NCBI GenBank assembly: GCA_052435735.1
Contig: JBQVNB010000004.1
Coordinates: forward strand, 124,001 to 188,000
Source: Aliihoeflea sp052435735
GTDB taxonomy: Bacteria; Pseudomonadota; Alphaproteobacteria; Rhizobiales; Rhizobiaceae
Reading direction: 5' to 3'
DNA length: 64,000 nucleotides
Below are positions 20,440 to 29,040 of the stretch, piece by piece. The notes under the pieces were generated by a model. The model had not been told where the DNA came from. It did no database searches and was given only the letters and a program-made list of their open reading frames with translations. Numbering within the stretch: position 1 is the stretch's first letter; each line of letters begins with the position of its first letter. A program made the translations under genes and the position numbers.

Positions 20440-20745
20440 TTATGCCGCCTCGTGCCGCAACGCTTCCAGTTCGCCATCCTGCGGCCGGTGGCCGCGCAGA
20501 TAGAGCGCGCAGGTCGTGCGCAGCATCGAGGCGAAATTCGGAATCTCGCCGTTGATCTCGATCGCCTCGTCATAGAGCTTCGACAGGAATTTCGGCGTCG
20601 ACAGCCCCTGCGACTGCGCAATTTCGTCGAGCAGCAGCCAGAACGTCGCCTCCAGTTGGATGCTGGTCGAATGACCGCCAATTCGCACCGACCGGTTGAC
20701 CGGCCGGTAGCCTTCCGGATCTTGTCCGGCAAACACCCTGCACAT
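20440..20745 (-). CDS. Ribbon-helix-helix (RHH_4) domain protein
   Basis: A 101-residue protein beginning at ATG 20745 behind an excellent GGAGGAAA ribosome site; longer readings upstream lack support. The RHH signature is the strand NRSVRIGGHSTSIQLE followed by helices WLLLDEIAQSQGLS and FLSKLYDEAI. Such proteins dimerise to bind DNA, and in alphaproteobacteria many are of unknown target. It is transcribed away from gloA and towards the sorbosone-type dehydrogenase gene, so it may regulate one of these, but this is inference. Confidence 0.75.
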   Translation of the reverse strand: MCRVFAGQDPEGYRPVNRSVRIGGHSTSIQLEATFWLLLDEIAQSQGLSTPKFLSKLYDEAIEINGEIPNFASMLRTTCALYLRGHRPQDGELEALRHEAA

Positions 20746-20963
20746 GACATTTCCTCCGCGACATCGTTTTTCTTGTACGTCCAATGACACCGTGGCGATC
20801 GCGCCGCCCTGCGATTTTCGAAGTCTCCGGGAAGGTCGGCGCGAGAGCAAGTCGTACTTTAGCACGGCGCATCTTCGTCCGCTTCATCCGTAGTAGCCCG
20901 CTGCCACCACAGGTCGCCCGGACGGACCATAATCCTAATCGAAGCAACGACGCGGAGGCCGAT

Positions 20964-21359
20964 TTGGCGAAAGCAATCCATTCGATGATCCGGGTTCTTG
21001 AGGAACAGCGGTCGATCGATTTCTACAGGACGGCCTTCGGGCTCGACATTGCCGACCGGCTCGATTTCGAGACGTTCACGCTGGTCTATCTGCGCAATGC
21101 GGATGCCGATTTCGAGGTGGAACTGACTGTCAACAAGGGCCGGACCGATCCCTACGATCTCGGCGACGGCTACGGCCACATCGCCTTTTGCGTCGACGAT
21201 CTCGACGCCGAGCATGCCCGCTTCAAGGCCAATGATCTCGCCCCGCGCGACATCGTCGAGTTCAAGAACGAGGGCCAGCTCATCGCCCGGTTCTTCTTCG
21301 TCGCCGATCCCGACGGATACAAGATCGAGGTGCTGCAACGACACGGACGTTTCAAATGA
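20964..21359 (+). CDS. gloA: Glyoxalase I (lactoylglutathione lyase), VOC family
   Basis: The enzyme isomerises the glutathione-methylglyoxal hemithioacetal to S-lactoylglutathione. The 131-residue product keeps all four expected metal ligands: His in IHSMIRV near the start, Glu in EVELTVN, His in GYGHIAFCVD and Glu in DGYKIEVLQ. TTG 20964 is chosen as start because GGAGG precedes it by 5 bases and the next ATG (20986) would delete the first histidine. Downstream, after 80 bases, comes the Tat-exported oxidoreductase pair. Confidence 0.88.
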   Translation: MAKAIHSMIRVLEEQRSIDFYRTAFGLDIADRLDFETFTLVYLRNADADFEVELTVNKGRTDPYDLGDGYGHIAFCVDDLDAEHARFKANDLAPRDIVEFKNEGQLIARFFFVADPDGYKIEVLQRHGRFK

Positions 21360-21439
21360 TCTGAGGGGCCGCGCGGGGAGGCGGGGCCCAAGCCAGTCAA
21401 TCGCGCCATCGGCGCGACCAGCAAGCCAGGGAGGAAACC

Positions 21440-21970
21440 ATGGTTACAGTCTATCAAAGAGAGCCCGCTCTTTCGCGGCGGGCATTGCTGAAGGGCGGCG
21501 CCGCCGCTCTCGTCCTCGTCGTGACGGGCAGCGCCGTCATCAGCCCGCAGCAGGCATGGGGCATGGAGCCCACGGCCTTGAAACCGGACACGATGGCGAC
21601 GCTCATCCAGATGGCCCGCGACGTCTATCCGCACGATCACGTCGCCGAACGCTTCTACGCCATCGCGATGAAGGACCACGACACCAAGGCCGGCAGCGAT
21701 GCAGCCCACAAGGATCTGATCGAAGCCGGCATCGCCGATCTCGACCAGCGCGCGGGCGAGGGCGGCTATCGTGGCGTCGGTTGGGAGGAAGACCGCGTCA
21801 AGCTCCTGCAGACCATCGAGACCACCCCGTTTTTCCAGGCGGTGCGCGGCGGCATGGTCGTCGGGCTGTACAACCAGAAAGAGCTCTGGCCGCTGTTCGG
21901 CTACGAAGGCGAATCGTACTCCCAAGGCGGCTACATGACCCGCGGCTTCGACGACATCGAGTGGCTCTGA
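21440..21970 (+). CDS. Tat-exported gluconate 2-dehydrogenase subunit 3-like protein
   Basis: The 176-residue precursor has a twin-arginine signal with SRRALLKGG followed by a hydrophobic core and AWG cleavage near residue 42. The mature part contains DVYPHDH and GWEEDRVKLLQ, typical of the small subunit of membrane flavoprotein dehydrogenases. Its role is to help export and stabilise the GMC flavoprotein, encoded 49 bases downstream, which itself lacks a signal peptide and would travel by hitch-hiking. A GGAGG ribosome site precedes the ATG. Confidence 0.82.
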   Translation: MVTVYQREPALSRRALLKGGAAALVLVVTGSAVISPQQAWGMEPTALKPDTMATLIQMARDVYPHDHVAERFYAIAMKDHDTKAGSDAAHKDLIEAGIADLDQRAGEGGYRGVGWEEDRVKLLQTIETTPFFQAVRGGMVVGLYNQKELWPLFGYEGESYSQGGYMTRGFDDIEWL

Positions 21971-22019
21971 CCGCCTCGACCCGACCATTCAGCCATAGAC
22001 AGGTTTCCGGGAGGATATC

Positions 22020-23591
22020 ATGCCTGCTCCTTATGCACTTACCGACGACACGGTCGTCGTCATCATCGGTTCGGGCGCCGGCGGCGGAACGCTGGCCAAC
22101 GAACTCGCCCAGAAGGGCGTCGACGTGGTCGTGCTCGAAGCCGGGCCGCGCATCGAATATGAGGATTTCATCAACGACGAATGGGACAGTTTCGGCCAGC
22201 TCGCCTGGCTCGACAACCGCACCACGTCGGGCGACTGGCGCGTCTCGAAGGACTTTCCCAACCTGCCGGCCTGGATCGTCAAGGCCGTTGGCGGCACGAC
22301 CACCCACTGGGCCGGCGCCTCGCTGCGTTTCCAGGAACACGAATTCAAGACGCTGACCAATTACGGCGCCGTCGAAGGCGCCAACCTTCTCGACTGGCCG
22401 ATCACGCTCGCCGATCTCGAGCCCTACTATGGGAAGGCGGAAGACAAGATGGGCGTGACCCGCACCCACGGAATCGAGGGACTGCCGGGCAACAACAACT
22501 TCAAGATCCTGAAAGCCGGCGCCGACAAGCTCGGCTACACGGAGTGCCACACCGGCAACATGGCCATCAATTCCGACTTCCGTGATGACCGCATGGGCTG
22601 CCAGCAGACCGGCTTCTGCTTCCAGGGCTGCAAGTGGGGCGCGAAATGGTCGACGCTCTACACCGAAATCCCCAAGGGCGAGGCGACCGGCAAGCTGGAA
22701 GTGCGCCCCGACAGCCACGTCGTCAAGATCGAGCATGACGACAGCGGCAAGGTGACCGGCGTCGTCTATGCCGACAAGGACGGCAATCTGAAGGAACAGA
22801 AAGCCCGCATCGTCGCCGTCGCCGGCAATTCGATCGAAAGCCCGCGCCTGCTCCTCAACTCAGCCTCCTCGAAATATCCGGACGGCCTCGCCAACTCGTC
22901 CGGTCAGGTCGGCCGCAACTACATGCGCCACACGACGGGCTCGGTCTACGCCGTCTTCGACCAGCCGGTCCACTTCTACCGCGGCACGACGATGGCCGGC
23001 ATCATCCGCGACGAGGCCAGGCACGATCCCTCGCGCGGCTTCGTCGGCGGCTACGAGCTCGAAACACTCGCGCTCGGCCTGCCCTTCATGGCAGCCTTCC
23101 TCAATCCTGGCGGCTGGGGACGCTCCTTCACCTCGGCGCTCGACAAATACGACCACATGGCCGGCATGTGGATCGTCGGCGAGGACATGCCGCAGGAGAC
23201 CAACCGGATTTCGCTCCATGCCGAGTTGAAGGACAAGTATGGCATGCCGGTTCCGGACGTCGCCTTTACCGACCACCCCAACGACACCGCAATGCGCAAC
23301 CACGCCTACCAACAGGGCATGGCGCTCTACGATGCGGTCGGCGCGACGCGCACCTTCCCGACGCCGCCCTATCCCTCAACCCACAATCTGGGCACGAACC
23401 GGATGAGCGAGAAGCCGGAGGACGGCGTCGTCAACCAGTGGGGCCAGACGCACGACATCGCGAACCTGTTCGTCTCCGACGGCAGCCAGTTCACCACCGG
23501 CGCGGCTGAAAATCCGACCCTGACCATCGTCGCGCTCGCCATCCGCCAGGCCGACCACATCGCCAAGGAAATGTCGTCGGGCACGATCTGA
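22020..23591 (+). CDS. GMC-family FAD oxidoreductase (large subunit of a periplasmic dehydrogenase)
   Basis: The 523-residue protein starts with the FAD-binding Rossmann motif VVIIGSGAGGGTLANELA and ELVLEAGP-like VVVLEAGP. A central part has VGGTTTHWAGASLR and the Cys-containing segment GCQQTGFCFQGCKWG; the C-terminal GMC_oxred_C region has THNLGTNRM and GAAENPTLTIVALA. It resembles gluconate/sorbitol/choline-type dehydrogenases. The usual triheme cytochrome subunit is missing from the operon; the only cytochrome nearby is the monohaem gene 3 kb upstream on the other strand. Substrate unknown. A strong terminator follows. Confidence 0.87.
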   Translation: MPAPYALTDDTVVVIIGSGAGGGTLANELAQKGVDVVVLEAGPRIEYEDFINDEWDSFGQLAWLDNRTTSGDWRVSKDFPNLPAWIVKAVGGTTTHWAGASLRFQEHEFKTLTNYGAVEGANLLDWPITLADLEPYYGKAEDKMGVTRTHGIEGLPGNNNFKILKAGADKLGYTECHTGNMAINSDFRDDRMGCQQTGFCFQGCKWGAKWSTLYTEIPKGEATGKLEVRPDSHVVKIEHDDSGKVTGVVYADKDGNLKEQKARIVAVAGNSIESPRLLLNSASSKYPDGLANSSGQVGRNYMRHTTGSVYAVFDQPVHFYRGTTMAGIIRDEARHDPSRGFVGGYELETLALGLPFMAAFLNPGGWGRSFTSALDKYDHMAGMWIVGEDMPQETNRISLHAELKDKYGMPVPDVAFTDHPNDTAMRNHAYQQGMALYDAVGATRTFPTPPYPSTHNLGTNRMSEKPEDGVVNQWGQTHDIANLFVSDGSQFTTGAAENPTLTIVALAIRQADHIAKEMSSGTI

Positions 23592-23613
23592 TCCCATCAT
23601 CCCCCGCGGACTC

Positions 23614-23647
23614 GGGCGATATCGCATGTCGATATCGCCCTTTTTTT
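23614..23647 (+). terminator. Rho-independent terminator of the GMC operon
   Basis: A perfect 11-base-pair stem GGGCGATATCG with its complement (loop 5 bases) followed immediately by seven T residues (23641-23647). It lies 22 bases after the oxidoreductase stop. Confidence 0.93.
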
Positions 23648-23830
23648 GTGCAGAAAATTCGCCACCTCGCAAGCGCACAACAATTAATCACGATAGCGAG
23701 ATCAATGCGCAGATAATCCTCAACACGCGCTGCACGCCGATATCGGCTCCGCCAATACCGGCGCAGAAAAATGCCGTAAGCGCATGAAAACGTTGAGAAG
23801 AATTCAGCCATCTTCATCATGGCCGAAGCT

Positions 23831-23846
23831 TGGCATGCCGGTTGCA
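23831..23846 (+). promoter_or_regulatory. Sigma-54 (RpoN) promoter of the urt operon
   Basis: The sequence TGGCATGCCGGTTGCA has GG and GC exactly 10 bases apart, the invariant -24/-12 spacing of sigma-54 promoters, and matches the consensus TGGCAC-N5-TTGC at all but one key base. Its -12 element lies 43 bases before the urtA start. Sigma-54 with NtrC control is well known for urea uptake operons. I could not see a convincing NtrC palindrome upstream by eye. Confidence 0.75.
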
Positions 23847-23888
23847 ACCGATATTGCGGTGCAAACAAGAATGCCACTGGAGGCAATC

Positions 23889-25181
23889 ATGAGGGGAATT
23901 CGTCAAACGCTAGCCGCGGCCGTCGCCAGCGGTCTTCTGATGTCGGCTGCCGCCGCGCAGGACGGCCCGATCAAGGTCGGCGTCCTCCATTCGCTGTCGG
24001 GCACAATGGCGATTTCGGAGACGACCTTGAAGGACGTCATGCTGATGCTCATCGAGGAGCAGAACAAGAAGGGCGGTCTGCTTGGCCGCCAGCTCGAGCC
24101 GGTCGTCATCGATATCGCGTCCGACTGGCCGCTCGCCGCGGAAAAGGCGCGCGAGATGTATGAGGTCAACGGCGTCGACGCCGTCTTCGGCTGCTGGACC
24201 TCGGTCTGCCGCAAGTCCGTCCTGCCGGTCTTCGAGGAACTGAACGGCCTCCTGTTCTACCCCGTCCAGTATGAGGGCGAGGAAAGCCAGCGCAACGTCT
24301 TCTATACCGGCGCCTCGCCGAACCAGCAGGCAATCCCCGCCGTCGACTACCTGATGAACGACGAGGGCGTCGAGCGCTGGGTGCTCGCCGGCACCGACTA
24401 TGTCTACCCGCAGACCACCAACAAGATCCTCGAGGCCTATCTCAAGGACAAGGGCGTGGCCGCGGAGGACATCATGATCAACTACACGCCGTTCGGTCAT
24501 TCCGACTGGCAGACGATCGTGTCCGACATCAAGGCGTTCGGCTCCTCGGGCAAGAAAACCGCTGTCGTGTCGACGATCAATGGCGACGCGAACGTTCCGT
24601 TCTATCGCGAACTCGGCAATCAGGGCGTCGCTGCCGAGGACATCCCGGTCGTCGCCTTCTCGGTCGGCGAAGAGGAACTCGCCGGTCTCGACACCGCCCC
24701 GCTCGTCGGCCATCTGGCCGCCTGGAACTACTTCATGTCTGTCGACACGCCGGAGAACGCCGAGTTCATCGAGACCTGGCACGCCTTCATCGGCGATGAG
24801 GAACGCGTCACCAACGACCCGATGGAAGCCCACTATATCGGCTTCAACATGTGGGTCGCCGCCGTCGAAAAGGCCGGCTCCACCGAAGCCGACGCTGTCA
24901 TCGACGCCATCGTCGGCGTCGAGGTTCCGAATCTGACCGGTGGCACCGCGGTAATGCTGCCCAACCACCACGTCACCAAACCGGTGCTGATCGGCGAAAT
25001 CCAGGACGACGGCCAGTTCGACGTCGTCTGGGAAACCGAAGACCTCGTCCCCGGCGACGCCTGGTCCGACTTCCTTCCCGAGTCGGCGGTGCTCGAAGCC
25101 GACTGGACCGACCCGGTCAACTGCGGAAACTTCAACACCGAGACCGAAACCTGCGGCGGTGCGCAGGCTGCGGCGAACTGA
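23889..25181 (+). CDS. urtA: Urea ABC transporter substrate-binding protein
   Basis: UrtA captures urea (or short amides) in the periplasm. The 430-residue precursor begins at ATG 23889 behind GGAGG and has a signal peptide of about 23 residues ending SAAAAQ. It is a branched-chain amino acid type binding protein with family motifs VGVLHSLSGTMAISE, FGCWTSVCRKSVLPVFE and LFYPVQYEGEESQRNVFYTG, diagnostic for UrtA rather than LivK. It is the first gene of urtABCDE. A stem-loop right after the stop probably keeps its level above that of the membrane genes. Confidence 0.95.
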   Translation: MRGIRQTLAAAVASGLLMSAAAAQDGPIKVGVLHSLSGTMAISETTLKDVMLMLIEEQNKKGGLLGRQLEPVVIDIASDWPLAAEKAREMYEVNGVDAVFGCWTSVCRKSVLPVFEELNGLLFYPVQYEGEESQRNVFYTGASPNQQAIPAVDYLMNDEGVERWVLAGTDYVYPQTTNKILEAYLKDKGVAAEDIMINYTPFGHSDWQTIVSDIKAFGSSGKKTAVVSTINGDANVPFYRELGNQGVAAEDIPVVAFSVGEEELAGLDTAPLVGHLAAWNYFMSVDTPENAEFIETWHAFIGDEERVTNDPMEAHYIGFNMWVAAVEKAGSTEADAVIDAIVGVEVPNLTGGTAVMLPNHHVTKPVLIGEIQDDGQFDVVWETEDLVPGDAWSDFLPESAVLEADWTDPVNCGNFNTETETCGGAQAAAN

Positions 25182-25196
25182 TCTTTTCGCATCATC

Positions 25197-25221
25197 GAGA
25201 GGCCGACGAGTGCGGCCTCTC
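25197..25221 (+). terminator. Stem-loop between urtA and urtB (attenuator)
   Basis: A perfect 9-base-pair stem GAGAGGCCG with its complement and a 7-base loop, 15 bases after the urtA stop and without a T-run. Such hairpins after binding-protein genes stabilise the 5' message or partly terminate it. Confidence 0.6.
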
Positions 25222-25250
25222 AACTCCCAAGCAGATCACCGGTTTCGCTG

Positions 25251-27050
25251 ATGCCCTACGTTGCCCCCCTCTGGCCTACCGGCCATCTCCCCCGCAAGGG
25301 GGGAGATCAGCCAATCGCCAGCCTCGACGCTCGTGATCTCCTCTTTTGTCACGGAAAGCGGTTGATTGCACGCGTCGACGCGCGTGATCTCCCCCCTTGC
25401 GGGGGAGATGGCCGGCAGGCCAGAGGGGGGCGCGCCAAAGCACTGAGCGTTCAGTTTCTGCGTTGGTTCCTGGCCATCCTTCTCACCCTCACCGCACTCC
25501 CCGCCCACGCCCAATCCCTCGAAGACCTCGCCCGCCAGCTCCCCGAAGGCAACTTTGCCGACCGCGCTCAAACCGTCTCCGCCATCGCCGCAACCGCCGA
25601 CCCCCGCGCCGTCCCGCTCCTCGAAGCGCTCGCCGCCGGCGACCTCAACGTCGTCGAGCCCACCGGCCAGATCGTCACGCTCTCCAGCCGCGGCGACCCC
25701 GTCGAAGCCACCGACGCGATAACCGGCGACCCCGTCGGCGAAGTCGCCAAGGCCTCCGTCGAACGCATCCGCGTCAACAATTCGCTGCGCCGCGCCGTCC
25801 GAACCGCCATCGGCCAACTCACCCTCATGAGCCCGGACGCCAACACCCGCCTGACGGCCGCGCGCGCCATGTTCCAGGCCGGCGATCCCGACAATGTCGA
25901 ACTTCTCGACGAGGCCATCGCGGAGGAACAAAACCCCGCCGTTCTGCAAGTCATGGCCGAAGCCCGCGCCGTCGCGATCCTGCGTTCCGATGCCGAGCCC
26001 GTCGCCTTCGCCGAAGCCGTCGACACGATCGCAGCGCGCGGCGACCGACAGGCGCTCGGCATCCTGCAGGCGGCGCTTTCCAGCGCCGATGCCGACGTGA
26101 CGCCCACCATCGAACGCGGCATCGCGGACATCCAGAGCCGCCTCGCACTGCTCGATGTCGGCCAGAACGTCTGGTACGGCATCTCGCTCGGCGCCGTGCT
26201 GCTTCTCGCCGCCATCGGTCTTGCCATCACCTTTGGCGTCATGGGCGTCATCAACATGGCGCATGGCGAGATGGTCATGCTCGGCGCCTACACGACCTTC
26301 CTCGTCCAGAATTTCATCCGCGCATCCTTTCCGGACCTCTTTGACTGGTCGCTCGCCTTCGCCCTTCCGGCCGCTTTCCTCGTCACCGGCCTGATCGGCG
26401 TCGCCATCGAGCGCGGCGTCATCCGGTTTCTCTATGGCCGTCCGCTGGAAACGCTGCTCGCCACGTGGGGCCTGTCGCTGATCATCCAGCAATCGGTCCG
26501 CACGATCTTCGGCGCGTCGAACCGCGAGGTCGGAAATCCCGGCTGGATGTCGGGCTCGTTCGATTTCTACGGCATCGCCATCACCTGGAACCGCTTTTTC
26601 ATCGTCATCTTCGCGCTCATCGTGTTCGCCGCACTGCTGCTGGTCCTCAAGCGCACCGCGCTCGGCCTCCAGATGCGCGCGGTGACGCAAAACCGTCGCA
26701 TGGCCTCGTCCATGGGCATCCGAACGCCCTGGGTCGACGCGATGACCTTCGGCCTCGGCTCCGGCATCGCCGGTCTGGCGGGCGTCGCGCTGTCGCAGAT
26801 CGACAACGTCTCGCCCAATCTGGGGCAGGGCTACATCATCGACAGCTTCATGGTCGTGGTCTTCGGCGGCGTCGGAAATCTCTGGGGCACGCTCGTCGGC
26901 GCGCTGACGCTCGGCGTCCTCAACAAGTTCCTCGAGCCCTATGCCGGCGCGGTGCTGGCGAAGATCCTGCTCCTCGTCTTCATCATCCTGTTCATCCAGA
27001 AGCGCCCGCGCGGCCTCTTCGCGCAAAAAGGAAGGGCGGTGGAAGCATGA
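25251..27050 (+). CDS. urtB: Urea ABC transporter permease UrtB, with repeat-derived N-terminal codons
   Basis: UrtB is one of two membrane subunits of the urea importer. The frame has a signal-like segment LRWFLAILLTLTALPAHAQ, a periplasmic repeat domain of about 200 residues typical of proteobacterial UrtB, and about eight membrane segments over the C-terminal 290 residues with GVMGVINMAHGEMVMLGAY. The normal start should be close to the signal segment, but there the frame contains no ATG, GTG or TTG; the nearest are TTG 25362 and ATG 25251. Both make the first residues a translation of the inserted palindromic repeat. Stop and urtC start overlap as ATGA. Confidence 0.88.
   Translation: MPYVAPLWPTGHLPRKGGDQPIASLDARDLLFCHGKRLIARVDARDLPPCGGDGRQARGGRAKALSVQFLRWFLAILLTLTALPAHAQSLEDLARQLPEGNFADRAQTVSAIAATADPRAVPLLEALAAGDLNVVEPTGQIVTLSSRGDPVEATDAITGDPVGEVAKASVERIRVNNSLRRAVRTAIGQLTLMSPDANTRLTAARAMFQAGDPDNVELLDEAIAEEQNPAVLQVMAEARAVAILRSDAEPVAFAEAVDTIAARGDRQALGILQAALSSADADVTPTIERGIADIQSRLALLDVGQNVWYGISLGAVLLLAAIGLAITFGVMGVINMAHGEMVMLGAYTTFLVQNFIRASFPDLFDWSLAFALPAAFLVTGLIGVAIERGVIRFLYGRPLETLLATWGLSLIIQQSVRTIFGASNREVGNPGWMSGSFDFYGIAITWNRFFIVIFALIVFAALLLVLKRTALGLQMRAVTQNRRMASSMGIRTPWVDAMTFGLGSGIAGLAGVALSQIDNVSPNLGQGYIIDSFMVVVFGGVGNLWGTLVGALTLGVLNKFLEPYAGAVLAKILLLVFIILFIQKRPRGLFAQKGRAVEA
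25256..25431. repeat. Palindromic intergenic repeat element, copy A
   Basis: Two 47-base arms (25263-25309 and 25385-25431) are inverted copies with a single mismatch, around a 75-base centre. Each arm itself contains smaller palindromes (GGCCTACCGGCC and a CTCCCCC...GGGGGAG hairpin). The outer flank TACGTTGCCCCCC recurs at one end of copy B. This is the type of rhizobial/brucella dispersed intergenic palindrome (RIME-like). It carries no gene of its own and overlaps the presumed 5' end of urtB. Confidence 0.85.
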
Positions 27051-28255
27051 TCACCCAATTCTTCTACCGCGCACTCGGCGCGAAGCTCTACTGGGTCGTC
27101 GGTCTGCTCCTGTTGGCCGCCATCCTCGTTCCGGCGTCGAACCTCCTCCTTCCCGTCGGCCATCCGCTGCGCGTCCCGAACTACATGGTCGCGTTGATGG
27201 GCAAGTACCTGACCTACGCCATGCTGGCGCTCGCGCTCGATCTCGTCTGGGGCTATGTCGGCATCCTCTCGCTCGGCCATGGCGCTTTCTTCGCGCTCGG
27301 CGGCTATGCGATGGGCATGTACCTGATGCGCCAGATTGGTTCGCGCGGGGTCTACGGCAACGCTGAGCTTCCAGACTTCATGGTCTTCCTGAACTGGTCG
27401 GAACTGCCCTGGTACTGGTGGGGCTTCGACCAGTTCTGGTTCGCCATGCTGATGGTCATGGTCGTGCCCGGCCTGCTGGCCTTCGTCTTCGGCTGGTTCG
27501 CCTTCCGCAGCCGCGTCACCGGCGTCTATCTGTCGATCATCACGCAGGCCATGACCTATGCGCTGATGCTCGCCTTCTTCCGCAACGACATGGGCTTCGG
27601 CGGCAACAACGGCCTGACCGATTTTCGCGAGATCGTCGGCTATTCGATCCAGGCGCCCGGCACGCGCGCCGCGCTGTTCGCCGCGACGGCTATTGCCCTC
27701 GCGCTGTCCTTCATCATCTGCAGCGCGATCACCCGTTCCAAGCTTGGCAAGATCATGGTCGCAGTCCGCGATGCCGAAAGCCGCACGCGCTTCATTGGCT
27801 ACCGCCCGGAATATGTGAAGCTCTTCGCCTTCGTCGTCTCCGCCATCATCGCCGGCATCGCCGGCGCGCTCTACGTGCCGCAGGTCGGCATCATCAATCC
27901 GGGCGAATTCGCCCCGGCAAACTCGATCGAGATCGTCGTGTGGGCGGCCGTCGGCGGGCGAGGCACGCTGGTCGGACCGATCATCGGTGCGATCCTCGTC
28001 AACTACGCCAAGACATGGTTCACCGCCGCCTATCCCGACCTCTGGCTCTTCGCGCTCGGCGGCCTCTTCGTTGCGGTCACGCTCTTTCTGCCCAAGGGCA
28101 TCGTCGGCACGATCGGCGGCTATATCGACAATCGCCGCGAGTTGAAGGCCGCCCGCGCGGCGGAAACACCACCTGATCTCCCCAACGTGCGCCCCGAAAA
28201 GCCTCCCGTCCGCCGTCCGCCGGCGGCCGATGCCAGCCCGCAACCGGCCGAGTAA
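27047..28255 (+). CDS. urtC: Urea ABC transporter permease UrtC
   Basis: UrtC is the second membrane subunit of the urea importer. The 402-residue protein starts at ATG 27047, overlapping the urtB stop by four bases. It has about ten hydrophobic segments with the family motifs LDLVWGYVGILSLGHGAFFALGG and FGGNNGLTDF, and the conserved cytoplasmic loop AVRDAESRTRFIGYRPEYVKLF that contacts the ATPases. The C-terminal 40 residues are Pro/Arg-rich and extend past the last helix. urtD starts 5 bases after the stop. Confidence 0.93.
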   Translation: MITQFFYRALGAKLYWVVGLLLLAAILVPASNLLLPVGHPLRVPNYMVALMGKYLTYAMLALALDLVWGYVGILSLGHGAFFALGGYAMGMYLMRQIGSRGVYGNAELPDFMVFLNWSELPWYWWGFDQFWFAMLMVMVVPGLLAFVFGWFAFRSRVTGVYLSIITQAMTYALMLAFFRNDMGFGGNNGLTDFREIVGYSIQAPGTRAALFAATAIALALSFIICSAITRSKLGKIMVAVRDAESRTRFIGYRPEYVKLFAFVVSAIIAGIAGALYVPQVGIINPGEFAPANSIEIVVWAAVGGRGTLVGPIIGAILVNYAKTWFTAAYPDLWLFALGGLFVAVTLFLPKGIVGTIGGYIDNRRELKAARAAETPPDLPNVRPEKPPVRRPPAADASPQPAE

Positions 28256-28260
28256 CCGCC

Positions 28261-29007
28261 ATGTCGAAGACCAACACGATCCTCTATCTCGACGGCGTCT
28301 CCGTCTCCTTCGACGGCTTCCGGGCAATCAACAACCTCTCCCTCGTGCTCGACAAAGGCGAAATGCGCGCCATCATCGGCCCGAACGGCGCCGGCAAGAC
28401 GACGATGATGGACATCATCACCGGCAAGACGCGCCCCGACAGCGGCGACGTCTATTTCGACGGCGAGATCGACCTGACACGCCACGACGAAGCCGACATC
28501 GCCATCATGGGCATCGGCCGCAAGTTCCAGAAGCCTACCGTCTTCGAAAGCCATTCGGTCGAGGACAATCTGCTCCTGGCGCTCAAAGGCCCGCGCTCGA
28601 TCTTCCCGACCCTGTTCTGGCGCGAGACGGCCGAGGCGAAGCGCAAGCTCGACGACATCCTCGAAACCGTGCGCCTCTCCGCCCGCCGCAACGACCTCGC
28701 CGCCAATCTCTCCCATGGCCAAAAGCAATGGCTCGAGATCGGCATGCTGTTGGCGCAGGACCCGAAGCTTCTCCTCGTCGACGAGCCGGTCGCCGGCATG
28801 ACCGACGCCGAAACCGAGGAAACCGCGCGTCTCCTGCGCGACATCTCCAAGACCCATTCCGTCATCGTCGTCGAGCACGATATGCACTTCGTCCGCGAAC
28901 TCGGCGTCAAGGTCACCTGCCTGCACGAAGGCTCGGTCCTGTCGGAAGGCTCCCTCGACCACGTCAGCGCCGACCCGCGTGTCGTCGAAGTCTATCTGGG
29001 AAGGTGA
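28261..29007 (+). CDS. urtD: Urea ABC transporter ATPase UrtD
   Basis: UrtD is one of the two ATP-hydrolysing subunits. The 248-residue protein has Walker A GPNGAGKTT, the signature-type segment LSHGQKQWLEIGMLLAQDP, Walker B LLLVDEPVAGMTDAE and the switch histidine in VVEHDMHF. The signature LSHGQ instead of LSGGQ is characteristic of UrtD. It resembles LivG in fold. The next gene, urtE, is separated by 175 bases filled largely by repeat copy B. Confidence 0.95.
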   Translation: MSKTNTILYLDGVSVSFDGFRAINNLSLVLDKGEMRAIIGPNGAGKTTMMDIITGKTRPDSGDVYFDGEIDLTRHDEADIAIMGIGRKFQKPTVFESHSVEDNLLLALKGPRSIFPTLFWRETAEAKRKLDDILETVRLSARRNDLAANLSHGQKQWLEIGMLLAQDPKLLLVDEPVAGMTDAETEETARLLRDISKTHSVIVVEHDMHFVRELGVKVTCLHEGSVLSEGSLDHVSADPRVVEVYLGR

Positions 29008-29040
29008 GGGGGATGATCGTTCAGCGTTATACTCGGTCAC

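Noticed and set aside
25236..27026. 596-codon minus-strand frame across urtB
   Set aside because: Antisense shadow of urtB, with charged low-complexity translation.
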